Assembly (NCBI GenBank): GCA_031296305.1
Contig: JARLFZ010000002.1
Location: 62,001-126,000 of the forward strand
Reading direction: 5' to 3'
Length of the DNA stretch: 64,000 bases
From: Occallatibacter sp.
GTDB lineage: Bacteria > Acidobacteriota > Terriglobia > Terriglobales > Acidobacteriaceae
Below the pieces are notes generated by a model. That model ran no database searches and was not told the DNA's origin. It saw only the letters and a list, made by a program, of their open reading frames with translations. Of the stretch, positions 1 to 9,149 are shown in pieces; within the stretch, counting starts at the first letter, position 1, and every line of letters begins with the position of its first letter. The position numbers and the translations under genes were made by a program.

Positions 1-2
1 AA

Positions 3-665
3 GGCGGCGGCGCCTTCTCTCTGGGCGACTCATGGATCAATGCCAACCTCGCTCGCGGTCACCAACGCATGGCCGAGAAGCAGTATACCCAGGCGCTGAC
101 TAGCTATCAGGCAGCACTTCAGATTCCGGCCAACCTGCAGGAAGCCGCTGGTAATGTGGGTAGCCGCAAAGCCGAGATCTCTTATTTCATCGGAAACGCA
201 TATCAGGTCCTGGGCGATTCGGCGAACGCCAAGCGCTTTTGGCACAGCGCATCCAGCGATACGGGAGACGCACACTCAGAGGCAAACGGTCCCGGAGCCA
301 CCACCCATTTCCGCCGGCGAGGCAATATGGGTGGCCTCGCGGCCGGTGTGCGCGTAGAGCAAGACACGCTCTACTATCAGGCCTTGGCTCTCCAGAAGCT
401 CGGGCAGCCAGATGATGCTGCGGCAATTTACACACAGCTTCTCGATATTGGCTCAAAGATGCTTGCGGCCGCGCCGGAGATGCCGATCCAGTCGGCAGCC
501 AGCCAGACCCAGCGAACACTATTCGCGGACGCCCACTACCTCGTCGGCCTCGGCGACCTGGGGTTGAACCACCGGGACCAGGCACGGCAGGAGTTTGCGC
601 TCGCCCTAAGAGCCAGTCCCGATCATTACTCCGCCGCCAGGGCTCTAAGAGAGGTGACACCTTAG
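3..665 (+). CDS. TPR-repeat protein, C-terminal part (5' end outside window)
   Basis: The reading frame is open from base 3 and ends at a TAG at 663-665, so only the last 220 codons are present. The visible part contains helical pairs of tetratricopeptide type (QYTQALTSYQAAL, LGQPDDAAAIYTQLL, RDQARQEFALALRASPDHY). From memory the layout resembles the C-terminal TPR region of DUF5107-type proteins from soil bacteria, but the catalytic or sugar-binding part cannot be seen. A TPR scaffold role is certain only at the level of fold. The downstream neighbour is a convergent alpha-L-fucosidase, which fits a carbohydrate context by inference. Confidence 0.7.
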   Translation, partial: GGGAFSLGDSWINANLARGHQRMAEKQYTQALTSYQAALQIPANLQEAAGNVGSRKAEISYFIGNAYQVLGDSANAKRFWHSASSDTGDAHSEANGPGATTHFRRRGNMGGLAAGVRVEQDTLYYQALALQKLGQPDDAAAIYTQLLDIGSKMLAAAPEMPIQSAASQTQRTLFADAHYLVGLGDLGLNHRDQARQEFALALRASPDHYSAARALREVTP

Positions 666-764
666 GCCGCGCCGCCGCACCAATCGCACCCTTGCGTTGG
701 CCTGTCTGGGATTCAAAAGCTGGAGGACGCGATCAGCCAGGCGTCCTTTCTACCCAATGAGTTG

Positions 765-2570
765 CTATTGAATCTTGAACGCCACGGCGATCTGTGATGG
801 CATCTTCGATGGACAGACAATGATCAGGCCTTCGGGATGCTGGCTCCAGACGAGTTTCTCTGGGCTGCCCAGCATCGTGACCGAGTGAATAGGCGCGGTG
901 AGCAGGCCGGCGTTGGCGCCGAGCGAGGAGATGGTGACTTGCGCACCGGGTTGTGGCACTTGCAGTGCAAAAACGTAGATCGAGCCGTCTTTGCCGGATG
1001 TGAATCGAAAATCGCTGGGGCCGAATTGGAAATCGGCTTGTGCGCTGCCGAGTGCGCCCCCGGGCAGAGTACGCAGGGTACCGTCGGCATTGGTGACGCC
1101 TTCGCCGAATTTGACCCAAGCTTTGCTCCCGTAGATGCCTTCACCATTGATTTCCATCCAGACGCCGACCTCGTGAAGCATCTGAAGCAAGCCGTCGTCC
1201 AGCGATCCATCTGGCCGGATCGGAATATTCACCAGGTAACTGCCATCGCGAGAGACGATCTCAAGCATGTAAAGGATCAGTGCGCGCGAACTGTAGACGA
1301 AGTTGGGCCGGTAGAACCAATCGCCCACCGCATTCTCGCCGATCCACGGCCCGTTGGTCTGAATGGCCTTTGGAATGCGGCTTTCGGCGGTGTTTACGAT
1401 GCCGTTGGTGCCTGCATGGAACTTTACGATGCTGAATGTGTCCACTTTGCCGCGATTCGCCTGGGCGCGGTTATAGAAATCAGCGATGACGCGCTCAATG
1501 GCATCGCACTTGTAGCCAGTGCCGGTCTTGTCTCCGCTGAACGGCTGAGTCGAGTCGCCGTCGGTGTAAATGAAATCGGGATCGTATTTATTGATGACAT
1601 CCATGATGCGCAAGGCCCAGCGCGTTGCGTACCAGTGCGCATAGTCAAGATGCTCATAAAAGATGCCCTGCTCCGGCCTGAACTTCACATTGGCGACGTT
1701 TTTGTAGGCGCGAAGATCGATCCCATAGAGCAGGCGCGGATCGTAGCCCTCCCACCATTTTCCTTTTCCGTCGGCGAGGGTCTGGTGGGCATCATAAGGT
1801 ACGCCTGCCTTGGGTCCGGTGGTGTCGCTGCCAAAGGCAGGCTGGTACCACCACCAGGTGTACTCGTGATGAAACGCTACACCGTAACGCATGCCGGCCG
1901 CGTGGGCGGCTTTTGACCATTCACCGATCAGGTCGCGGTGCGGTCCCATGTTTACCGAGTTCCAGGGCTGATAGGTTGAGTTCCAGTTGTCGAAGTTATC
2001 GTGATGCACGCCCTGGACGAGAATGAATCGTGCACCCGCGTCGTGATAAATCTGAACCAGCCTGGCAGGGTCGAGTTTGCTCGGATTCCATGAATGCAGC
2101 ACGTCTTTATAACCTGTTTCGGATGGATGGCCGAAGTCGCGGATATGGTTGTCATAGGCCGGGGTTCCCGGTTGATAAATCTTGCGCGCGTACCAGTCGC
2201 CGCTTTGGCCCGCGGCTTGCGGTCCGAAGTGCACCCAAATGCCGAACTTCGCATCGCGCAGCCACGCCGGGCCTCCGGGATAGTTCCTGGCGATGGAATC
2301 CCACGTCGGCTCATAGGGGCCGGCAGCGATGGGAAAGTCCATCTTGACCTCGGGAAACGTGGCCGGCTCCTGCATGGTGAGCGAGTCAGGAGGCTGCGTC
2401 GCGGGCACTTCGGGGAAAGGTTCGGGGGTTGGCATCTGCTGTGCCGCGACAGGGAGAGCCGCCGAGATCGAGATGCCAAGGGCAATTGACAAGCTGCATC
2501 GCACGACATCAGGGCGAATACGAAGCAGTTTATTCACGAGATGATGATAAAGGACTGCATACGGCGACAT
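765..2570 (-). CDS. Secreted alpha-L-fucosidase, GH29 family
   Basis: Predicted to hydrolyse terminal alpha-L-fucose from glycans outside the cytoplasm. The 601-residue product starts with a basic region and a hydrophobic segment ending in PVAAQQ, a good signal peptide. The GH29 barrel follows: WLRDAKFGIWVHFGP near residue 90, then GARFILVQGVHHDNFDNW, GMRYGVAFHHEYTWWW, and DFIYTDGD near residue 333, where the catalytic Asp of the family is expected. A C-terminal beta domain completes the protein. The ATG at 2570 is preferred over one 12 codons upstream because AGGAGA lies about 7 bases in front of it. It stands alone on this strand. Confidence 0.88.
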   Translation of the reverse strand: MSPYAVLYHHLVNKLLRIRPDVVRCSLSIALGISISAALPVAAQQMPTPEPFPEVPATQPPDSLTMQEPATFPEVKMDFPIAAGPYEPTWDSIARNYPGGPAWLRDAKFGIWVHFGPQAAGQSGDWYARKIYQPGTPAYDNHIRDFGHPSETGYKDVLHSWNPSKLDPARLVQIYHDAGARFILVQGVHHDNFDNWNSTYQPWNSVNMGPHRDLIGEWSKAAHAAGMRYGVAFHHEYTWWWYQPAFGSDTTGPKAGVPYDAHQTLADGKGKWWEGYDPRLLYGIDLRAYKNVANVKFRPEQGIFYEHLDYAHWYATRWALRIMDVINKYDPDFIYTDGDSTQPFSGDKTGTGYKCDAIERVIADFYNRAQANRGKVDTFSIVKFHAGTNGIVNTAESRIPKAIQTNGPWIGENAVGDWFYRPNFVYSSRALILYMLEIVSRDGSYLVNIPIRPDGSLDDGLLQMLHEVGVWMEINGEGIYGSKAWVKFGEGVTNADGTLRTLPGGALGSAQADFQFGPSDFRFTSGKDGSIYVFALQVPQPGAQVTISSLGANAGLLTAPIHSVTMLGSPEKLVWSQHPEGLIIVCPSKMPSQIAVAFKIQ

Positions 2571-4060
2571 CGATATTCTCCTGGGCTTGTGAACTGTAAA
2601 AAACATCCGTTTCCAACTTGTTGATCCACCATCCCCTGCGCATTTCTCGCGTCGAGGTGCGGCGCAACGACAAGAATTGATATCTAGCCGCGGCCTGCAA
2701 AATGCTCATCGCTCGCCCTTCCTGAGCCGTTGAGTTTGAAGTATGCCCCAAACCGATTCTTCTGCTCTGCATCTTTCCGCATGTCCCGGCCATCCGGCCT
2801 CACGGCTCGAACTTGACTGGGACGAAGGTCTCGTACCCGGCCTGCTTTCGCTGCATCTCCGAACTCGATCGAGTGCCTTTTTCAGAGAACACCGAGTCTT
2901 TCCGCAGCTTCTGAACAGTCGCAATTATCTCTCATCGGCCGCACACGACCGCGCCTCAGAAGGCGCCCGTCCAGTGACGATTCGTATATCTATATATATA
3001 TCCAACCGAAGAGCACTCCCCATCCTGCTCTAGCCCCCCGCTCTCTTTTCCTTCTTTCGTTGCAACTTATGGAGTCATACTATGCACGAAACCAGACTCT
3101 CTGGTCCCGCCCTTGCGCGATCTTGAGACCTTATTGAGAAAACCAAAGGCTATATTCGCGGCACGAAAGCGCTCGCCCCCTGCTCGCATACGAAGCCATG
3201 CTGAGCATGCTTCCCACTCCGCGCCTCAGTGTGCGGAGACAATAGTGGAGGCCTTTGAAAATGTACTGCTTTTGTACCGCCAAGCTGCCGATTCGTGCGA
3301 TTCCCGCGATTTCCGAGGATGTAATCGGCGCCGAGAGAGAACCAAGGCAGCTCTTGTTTTTCCAAATATTTGTGGCAAAATGTTGGTGGATTTGCGCAAG
3401 GGGCTTGATGAGGCAGGACGGTTCGGGTCCTACCTGAGGAGCCAAATCCTCAAGCATCGCCAGTCGCTTCACCCATCCACCCCGCCGAACCCACACCAAT
3501 CCCAATCGGATTTTTCAGATTTCTTTCTGCAGGCTCCATCTATATTGGAAGAGCGGCATTGGAAGAGCCGTCCCAGCGAAGGAGATGCGCAACCATGCTA
3601 TACTGAGCTTGCGCTCAGTGATTTGGTCGTGAGCGGCGCTTTGCCCCCTGAAGGCAACTCTGCCTTGCACAGATTTCCCCAAGCCCCTACAGCGTAACCC
3701 TTGAGTCTCCGTCCCGGTGACTCAGCTTTTGATCCCCATAAGGATCAGGAGCAAAGTACTGCTTCTCCACTGCAAAGTGGCTTGGCAGCGACGCCAGGAC
3801 AGCGCATTTACTGCGCAACAAAAGGGTGCCGATCGGCAGCGTGCCGCTTGGCGTTTCGTGTAGCGTGGGTCAGTTCCGGGCCGCGAGCATTTCTAAAATG
3901 CTTGCCGCCAGTCCCAGGGACGTTTTCGGTTCTTCCTTACGCGCAATTTTTTATAGAACGCTCGCGCCCTTTGATGGGTCTGCGCTTCTTGTGTCCGGCT
4001 CCGTTTGCAGGCCCCCATGAAATCTCGGGGCTCCCGGAGTCAATAGGAAGATTGTCTATT
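2571..4060. other. Long stretch without a convincing gene
   Basis: About 1.5 kb between the fucosidase and the helicase. Open frames exist (for example 3113-3697 on the plus strand), but their composition is not protein-like: irregular, rich in Arg, Ser and His, with no ribosome binding site or recognisable motif. A 17-base alternating A/T tract lies at 2985-3001. The last few hundred bases may be a long 5' leader of the helicase gene. No RNA gene was recognised. Confidence 0.5.
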
Positions 4061-5209
4061 TTGACGACCCAGTTTTCACAGTTTTCACTTTCCCCAGCTT
4101 TGATGGCCCGGCTCGAAGCCAACCAATTCAAGATCCCCACGCCGGTGCAGGCTGCTGCCATTGCTCCCGCGCTCGAAGGCCGCGATGTGCTGGCCACGGC
4201 GCAAACCGGAACCGGCAAGACCCTCAGTTTCCTCATTCCCATCGTGGAAATGATGCAAAAAGCCGAAGGCCGCGACGCTTGCTCACTTATCGTGCTGCCC
4301 ACGCGCGAACTCGCCATGCAGATCGAGAAATCCTTCCGCGCCATCCGTACCAGCCAGACGCAAACCGTTGCGTTGGTGGTGGGCGGAATGTCGGAACAGG
4401 ATCAACTACAGACCATCCGCCGTGGCGCGCGGTTGATCGTGGCCACTCCGGGGCGGCTCGAAGACTTCCTCAAGCGCAAATTGATCCGGCTCGCGGGCGT
4501 CAAAATTCTGGTGCTCGATGAAGTGGATCGCATGCTCGATATGGGCTTCGAACCCGCCATTCGCCGCATCGTGTCCATGATCCCGAAAGAGCGCCAAACC
4601 CTGTGCTACTCGGCCACTTTGGAAGGCACGGTCAAGGAAGTGTCGCGCAATTATCTCAACAACCCGGTTCGCATCGAAATTGGATCGACTTTAAAGCCGG
4701 CCGAGAACGTCGAACTGCGCGCCTTCAGCGTGGATACCGACAAAAAGCAGGAGCTCCTCGAGCATTTGCTGAATGCCGACAAGGGCAGCTTCCTGGTTTT
4801 TGTGCGCACCAAGCACGGCGCAGACCGGGTTGCGCGAAGGTTGATTCGCTCCGGCCACGCGGCCATTCAGATTCACGGCGACCGTTCGCAATCGCAACGC
4901 AACTCGGCTCTGCGCAACTTCTCCGAGGGCCGGCATCGCGTTTTGGTGGCCACCGACGTAGCCGCCCGCGGCATCGATGTAGCCAACGTTGCCCAAGTGG
5001 TCAACTTCGATTTGCCCAAAGTGGCGGAAGATTTTGTGCATCGCGTCGGCCGCACGGGTCGCGCGTCGGCCAAGGGGATCGCATCCACCTTTGCCGGACC
5101 AGCCGAGCGCAACGATCTACGCAAAATCGAACGCGCACTTTCGATTCGCATGACGCACTTCCGCGTACGCGGGGTGAACATAGGCGCAGCCAACGAGAAC
5201 GCGGCTTAA
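4061..5209 (+). CDS. DEAD-box ATP-dependent RNA helicase
   Basis: RNA helicase core of 382 residues that unwinds RNA duplexes using ATP, as RhlE/CsdA-type enzymes do in ribosome assembly or mRNA decay. Visible motifs in order: Q motif (TPVQ), Walker A AQTGTGKT near residue 47, PTRELAMQ, ATPGR, motif II as DEVD instead of DEAD near residue 152, SAT near 182, then VATDVAARGIDV and HRVGRTGR near 327. There is almost no C-terminal extension. The start is taken as TTG 4061, preceded by AGGAAG at 4045-4050, because it keeps the Q-motif phenylalanine. ATG 4103 would cut into that motif. The frame is open upstream to 3701, but that extension is not helicase-like. Confidence 0.85.
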   Translation: MTTQFSQFSLSPALMARLEANQFKIPTPVQAAAIAPALEGRDVLATAQTGTGKTLSFLIPIVEMMQKAEGRDACSLIVLPTRELAMQIEKSFRAIRTSQTQTVALVVGGMSEQDQLQTIRRGARLIVATPGRLEDFLKRKLIRLAGVKILVLDEVDRMLDMGFEPAIRRIVSMIPKERQTLCYSATLEGTVKEVSRNYLNNPVRIEIGSTLKPAENVELRAFSVDTDKKQELLEHLLNADKGSFLVFVRTKHGADRVARRLIRSGHAAIQIHGDRSQSQRNSALRNFSEGRHRVLVATDVAARGIDVANVAQVVNFDLPKVAEDFVHRVGRTGRASAKGIASTFAGPAERNDLRKIERALSIRMTHFRVRGVNIGAANENAA

Positions 5210-5245
5210 CCACAGATTCACGTTCGTGCAAGCCGCAGCATTCAA

Positions 5246-5286
5246 CGCCAGGCAGCGATCCTTTCGGATCGCTGCCTGGCGGTTTT
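5246..5286 (+). terminator. Strong rho-independent terminator after the helicase gene
   Basis: A perfect 16-bp stem (5246-5261 with 5266-5281), a TTTC loop and a following run of T (5283-5286), 36 bases after the helicase stop codon. It would end helicase transcription. The symmetry could also stop readthrough from the converging anti-sigma gene. Confidence 0.9.
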
Positions 5287-5409
5287 CGAGGCTCGATAAG
5301 TGCATGGCGGTTTGTCGCCAACTGAGAATTGCATTTAGAATCGCCGGCGTACGGCTTTCCGGCGACTGCGTCCAAAGTTCTGTTGTGGCCCTCCACGGCA
5401 GCTTCTAAC

Positions 5410-6135
5410 TCACTTGCGAGTGACGCGTCCTCGATCGCCCGAGCTTGCCGTCAGGCGCAGCGCCCATGCTACGAACGCGCCCGCCGCAGCGCTCAAAGGT
5501 ATGACAGCGATGTGCCATACCAGCACGTGCGCCGCCTGGAAGTTCTGGCAATGCAACTCCAGCATCCCAAGACCCGCCAAGCCCGCAAGCGTGCCTGCGA
5601 CCAGGCCCGCGGATGCAGGATTGACTGCGAAGCCTCGCCGGAGCAAGAGCCACGCCAACAATGCGGTGGGGACGGCAAAGAGGAGGCCGGCAAAAAGACA
5701 AGTAATCCCTGCGGAGAAGAAGTCGCTGATCTGATAATCGCGGAACAGCAACGCAAATACACCAGCCAAAAGGCCACAGACGATCGCCAGGAGTGCGCCA
5801 GGAGCCACACGGCGCCGGCTCCCGGGAATCACTTCGTGGACCAAGCCGATCCCTACCAACCAGGCCAAGACAACCAGGGTAGAGAAGATCAGCGCACGCT
5901 CCAAAATGTGCATTTTTTCGATGCCGTAGAATCCTGAATGAGCTGCGCCTGTCAGTGCAACGGCCGTGCAGACGAGGACTAGCCCGCCCGCCAACATCCA
6001 TGTGGGCGGCAACGGGCGAACGGGACGAAGCGATATTTTGATGGCGTCAGAGATGCGTTCGAGTGTCTCTGCCTTCAAAACATCCGCATCGCGCGCGGCG
6101 CCCTTCAGGACATCGTCAATCTCTTCATCTTTCAC
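5410..6135 (-). CDS. NrsF/DUF1109-type membrane anti-sigma factor
   Basis: Integral membrane protein of 241 residues with a short cytoplasmic N-terminus (about 45 residues) followed by about six hydrophobic helices. The last part carries an HC-x(6)-H-x(3)-WH pattern (LHCQNFQAAHVLVWH), which I recognise from the DUF1109/NrsF family, negative regulators that hold an ECF sigma factor at the membrane. It starts at a GTG that overlaps the stop of the upstream sigma gene by four bases (GTGA), so the two are translationally coupled. Several cysteines in the membrane part could make it a redox or metal sensor; that is inference from the family. Confidence 0.82.
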   Translation of the reverse strand: MKDEEIDDVLKGAARDADVLKAETLERISDAIKISLRPVRPLPPTWMLAGGLVLVCTAVALTGAAHSGFYGIEKMHILERALIFSTLVVLAWLVGIGLVHEVIPGSRRRVAPGALLAIVCGLLAGVFALLFRDYQISDFFSAGITCLFAGLLFAVPTALLAWLLLRRGFAVNPASAGLVAGTLAGLAGLGMLELHCQNFQAAHVLVWHIAVIPLSAAAGAFVAWALRLTASSGDRGRVTRK

Positions 6136-6698
6136 GATAGTCCTCCGCTTTGCCCTTTCCTGAACGCCGTAGCGCTCATGGTTTCTCTCAACTTCTTATA
6201 GGCTCGATGCGCTTTCTGCTTCACTGATCCGACAGTGGAAGACGTGGCCCGTGCTACTTCCTGCAATGACATTCCCTCCACTTTCAACATTTCAACCACT
6301 TCACGTTCGCCTTCGGAAAGTGGCTTCAACAACGCGGCCAGGTCATCCAGTTGGCCTGATTCCAGTGAAACCGGTGCGGCAATCGTCGACACATCTTCCT
6401 GCTCCCAATGGTGGGCAGTGGTGCGGCTGGATTTTCGATAGTGGTCCACGCGAACACGCCGGGCAATCGCGTAAAGCCATGGAAGCACCGGCTCGCTGGG
6501 ACGATAGGTGTGGCGCACCCTATGAATGCGAAGCCAGGTTTCCTGCAACAGGTCGTCGGCGTCGGCGCGGCTCGTGAACTGCGCAACGAAAAACCGCTGC
6601 AGTTGCGGGCTCAGTTGGGCGATCAGATCCGCGGCAGCATTGAAATCGCCCTGTTGATAGTGGGCCATGAGGTTCTCGAGATTGCTGTCCGCGGGCAT
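6132..6698 (-). CDS. ECF RNA polymerase sigma factor (SigF-like)
   Basis: 188-residue sigma-70-family factor of the ECF class. Region 2 is seen in ADADDLLQETWLRIH and PWLYAIARRVRVDHYRK; region 4 in LSEGEREVVEMLKVEGMSLQEVA and TVGSVKQKAHRAYKKLR. Together these recognise -10 and -35 elements. ATG 6698 was chosen because AGGAAG lies about 12 bases upstream; the frame extends to a TTG at 6749 without support. It is the first gene of a two-gene operon with its membrane anti-sigma factor. A promoter matching the SigF type lies in front of it (6807-6834), which suggests autoregulation. Confidence 0.92.
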   Translation of the reverse strand: MPADSNLENLMAHYQQGDFNAAADLIAQLSPQLQRFFVAQFTSRADADDLLQETWLRIHRVRHTYRPSEPVLPWLYAIARRVRVDHYRKSSRTTAHHWEQEDVSTIAAPVSLESGQLDDLAALLKPLSEGEREVVEMLKVEGMSLQEVARATSSTVGSVKQKAHRAYKKLRETMSATAFRKGQSGGLS

Positions 6699-6806
6699 GC
6701 AATGGATCGTCTTCCTGCAATCTTGATCGATTCGAGCCGGTTCGTGCAAACCGCTTCGCGCAATCCCAGGGCTCGCCTGCCCGGCAGTTTCAATGCCGAT
6801 AAGTTT

Positions 6807-6834
6807 AATTCGCTGGATTGCGACAGAAAGTTAC
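6807..6834 (-). promoter_or_regulatory. ECF-type promoter for the sigma/anti-sigma operon
   Basis: Read on the minus strand: GTAAC at 6834-6830, a 17-base spacer, and CGAATT at 6812-6807. Bases around the -35 read CGTAACTTT. The same arrangement with the same spacing faces the other way at 6891-6918. The start codon lies 109 bases downstream. Confidence 0.7.
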
Positions 6835-6890
6835 GTTCCCCGCTATAAATCCTGAATTGTTAATTTTTCGTGGCATCGGCACAAGAGACC

Positions 6891-6918
6891 GTAACTTTTC
6901 GCAGATGCAAATCGAATA
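6891..6918 (+). promoter_or_regulatory. ECF-type promoter for the beta-propeller gene
   Basis: GTAAC at 6891-6895, a 17-base spacer, and CGAATA at 6913-6918, within CCGTAACTTTT. It is the outward-facing twin of the element at 6807-6834 and lies 92 bases before the start of the next gene, which marks that gene as a likely target of the adjacent sigma factor. Confidence 0.7.
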
Positions 6919-7010
6919 CTAACCAGTAAAAACTACTCGATTTCCTCGTCGGGCCCCAAAGGCGCGTCACCGGGGCATGATCTTCACCACAAACTCCAAG
7001 GAGAATCGCA

Positions 7011-8090
7011 ATGAACACGCAAAATCTCGAGAAGTCCTGCCTGTGGCGCTCCGGCCTGGTGCTGGCTGCCATCGGTTTCACCAGCGCACTGGCGACTGCC
7101 GGCCAGCCAGGTCGCGGCATCCTGGTGCTCACAAGCACCAACAACGCAAGCGGCAACGCGGTGGTAGTCTTCGCCGTCAATACTGAAGGGACGCCGTCGC
7201 TCTCGCATGAGAACACGTTGCCCACCGGCGGCAAAGGCGGCGCCAGCACCAACGCAGGAATTCTGCAGTTCGAGAATGATCTCGGGGCAGTAGCGAACTA
7301 CGGATCAAACACTGTGAGCCTGTTAGAGAGGGCTTACAATTCCATCGTCATCGGGAAGGCGATTCCGCTCGCGAGTGACTGCGTAAAACCCGATTCCGTG
7401 GCGCTGACCCAAGGGCATCTTTTTGTCGTGGGAGCCAATTGCGCCGAGACTCATGCGTGGCCCTGGGGCTATGTAGACGGACCCGTTGTGAATCTCTCCG
7501 ATCCTTCGGCTGCGCAGATTGCGGTGGGCAAGACGTGGGCAGCGGTCACCATGAGTTCGGGATCGCTCCTTCAATTGCCGCTCGCCAGGGAAGATGGGGT
7601 GTTGAGCGGAATCAGTAACTCACTCACGCTTCCCAGCGACGCGAACATGGTTCCCCTGGGGGCCGCGTTCTGGGGAAATACTCTGGGCTTCACTCCGGCG
7701 CACAGTCCCGACAGCTTCGCAATCGTGGACGAGAATGGAACCGTCAATCCCATCGCAGGCCCAACACCATCGTTTCCCGTCAATGCTCCCTGCTGGGTAG
7801 CCAAAGGACCTCTGAGCGTCTGGTACACAGGCAACTCTCCCGGCCACGCTATCTCCGAATTCTTCAGCGATAAAGAGGGCGGGGTGTTTTACAAATCCAT
7901 TTCCCTGCCGGGCTCCCCGACCGACATCACTGTGTCGCCAGACAAAAAATGGCTTGCCGTAATCTACAGCACCGGCGGCGAGGCTTATGTCGCCGTATTC
8001 TCCATCGACGGACATGGGGATTTGACGCATGTGGCAACCTCGAGTGCCATCGGCGTGGCTTCCTTTAATGGCGTCGCCATCAGCGAATAG
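7011..8090 (+). CDS. Secreted beta-propeller protein (YncE/lactonase-like fold)
   Basis: 359 residues with an N-terminal signal peptide (hydrophobic LVLAAIGFTSALATAG). The rest consists of repeated strand-rich blades with phrases such as GILVLTSTNN, AVVVFAVNTEG, ISLPGSPTDITVSPDKKWLAVIYS and AYVAVFSIDGHGDLT, typical of YVTN/lactonase-like beta-propellers. No catalytic residues can be named, so the substrate is unknown. ATG 7011 has AGGAG 8 bases upstream. It is divergent from the ECF sigma operon and shares its promoter motif, so it is probably a sigma-controlled envelope stress protein. Confidence 0.75.
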   Translation: MNTQNLEKSCLWRSGLVLAAIGFTSALATAGQPGRGILVLTSTNNASGNAVVVFAVNTEGTPSLSHENTLPTGGKGGASTNAGILQFENDLGAVANYGSNTVSLLERAYNSIVIGKAIPLASDCVKPDSVALTQGHLFVVGANCAETHAWPWGYVDGPVVNLSDPSAAQIAVGKTWAAVTMSSGSLLQLPLAREDGVLSGISNSLTLPSDANMVPLGAAFWGNTLGFTPAHSPDSFAIVDENGTVNPIAGPTPSFPVNAPCWVAKGPLSVWYTGNSPGHAISEFFSDKEGGVFYKSISLPGSPTDITVSPDKKWLAVIYSTGGEAYVAVFSIDGHGDLTHVATSSAIGVASFNGVAISE

Positions 8091-8105
8091 GTACTTGATC
8101 CTTCA

Positions 8106-8144
8106 TCGCTCTGCTCGGCGGGCGTTGCCTGCCGGGCAGAGCGA
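8106..8144 (+). terminator. Hairpin, probable terminator of the beta-propeller gene
   Basis: A 16-bp stem (8106-8121 with 8129-8144, including two G-T pairs) with a 7-base loop, 15 bases after the stop codon. There is no clear T run, so it may act as a rho-independent terminator only weakly or as a 3' end stabiliser. Confidence 0.5.
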
Positions 8145-8505
8145 AGGTTGCATCAGATCAGAAGTTTGGATGGAACTGATTCACAGGCGTAGAAATGTAG
8201 CCTCAGTTGGCGAGAACAGGCCAAAGCGCTCATTGACAGGCGTGCTGGGCGGATAGTTGCGTAACCGAAGCCAACCCTCCATGGATGGGAGCGGTTCTGT
8301 CCGCTTTGCCGGCTTTACACCTGCTCGCCGGTTTCCACGGATGGGGGCGCTGCGTCTGCCGCAGACGGGAACTCAGGCAGCTTGGACCTGGAAAGCTTAC
8401 GCGTCATGATCTGGAAGCGATGGCCCATCACCGCGAGTGGACTTAATGAAGCGCTGCACGCCCGCTCACGGATGCGGGTCCGGAGACTGGCGGTACCTAC
8501 TTGGA
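8145..8505. other. Intergenic, nothing recognised
   Basis: No convincing gene. A minus-strand open frame at 8315-8509 touches the end of the RpoZ-like gene, but it starts at a TTG without a binding site and resembles nothing I know. Confidence 0.4.
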
Positions 8506-8739
8506 TCAAACTAGCGGAGCCACTACCAGCAGCTCATCGATGGCGGGAGGAGGCGCAATTTCCGGCATTGTCACGTCGATATAGCGGCCTTCAGCCACAT
8601 CGGCGAACACGCGATTGAGCGTGTCTTCAGTCCTCGAGGAACTGACGTGCAGTTTGCGCACCGCGCGCATCACCGTGGCGGATAACAAGAAGCGGTTTTC
8701 TATTTTGAGCCCAGCCGAATACACCAGTTTTGATCGCAT
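8506..8739 (-). CDS. RNA polymerase omega subunit-like small protein
   Basis: 77 residues. The first half follows the omega pattern: MRS-LVY-A near the start, NRFLLS, then AVRKLH and SRTEDTLNRVF, which line up with the MRSDLVY, NRY-L, A-RK-H and RI-DT-N-V positions usual in RpoZ. Omega binds the beta' subunit of RNA polymerase and helps its assembly. The second half (VTMPEIAPPPAIDELLVV) has no counterpart I recognise. The ATG at 8739 matches the family start; the frame extends to 8847, but that part is not omega-like. A housekeeping rpoZ presumably lies elsewhere, so this may be a paralogue. Confidence 0.6.
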   Translation of the reverse strand: MRSKLVYSAGLKIENRFLLSATVMRAVRKLHVSSSRTEDTLNRVFADVAEGRYIDVTMPEIAPPPAIDELLVVAPLV

Positions 8740-9149
8740 GTGTGCCCCAATTCTCGGTACCCATCTCGGTAGTCGTACGTTTGCTTTAGAGCCGGGCTCG
8801 TTCTGGTGTAGTCCGTAGAACCGGGCTTGGTGCTGGTCGAGTGCCACGCCGGAGACACAAGGATGAGAAGGGCTGGAGAGAGTTTGTGCTGCTAGTCCCC
8901 TCTAGAGTGAGCATACGCTTGTTCAGGCTCTTCTCCTAATCGCTGCGACAAAACCCGCAACTGCTGTGAATCGGCGTGCAACCCCTTTGGATTCAAATTG
9001 TCTGCTGGCGGGGTTTTACCTCCCGGAAGTGATATACTGTTAGCTGGTCGTCGAATCCGACTTGGTGTTCTTGCCTGTTCTGCTTCCCGCTCAACTAGCA
9101 AACAATTCCACTTGAGTTCAGCGATACATCACGCAACAAAGGAAAAGTC
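8740..9149. other. Leader region in front of the cold-shock gene
   Basis: No gene seen. The last 100-150 bases probably form the long 5' leader usual for cold-shock mRNAs. An AT-rich promoter-like stretch (GATATACTGTTAG) lies near 9030-9043. Confidence 0.35.

Noticed and set aside
837..1916. 359-codon plus-strand frame opposite the fucosidase
   Set aside because: A shadow of the GH29 gene; the minus frame carries the family motifs and a signal peptide.
3113..3697. 194-codon open frame upstream of the helicase
   Set aside because: Composition is irregular, with no ribosome site and no motif; probably a chance frame in GC-rich DNA.
8315..8509. 64-codon frame overlapping the RpoZ-like stop
   Set aside because: TTG start without binding site and no recognisable features.
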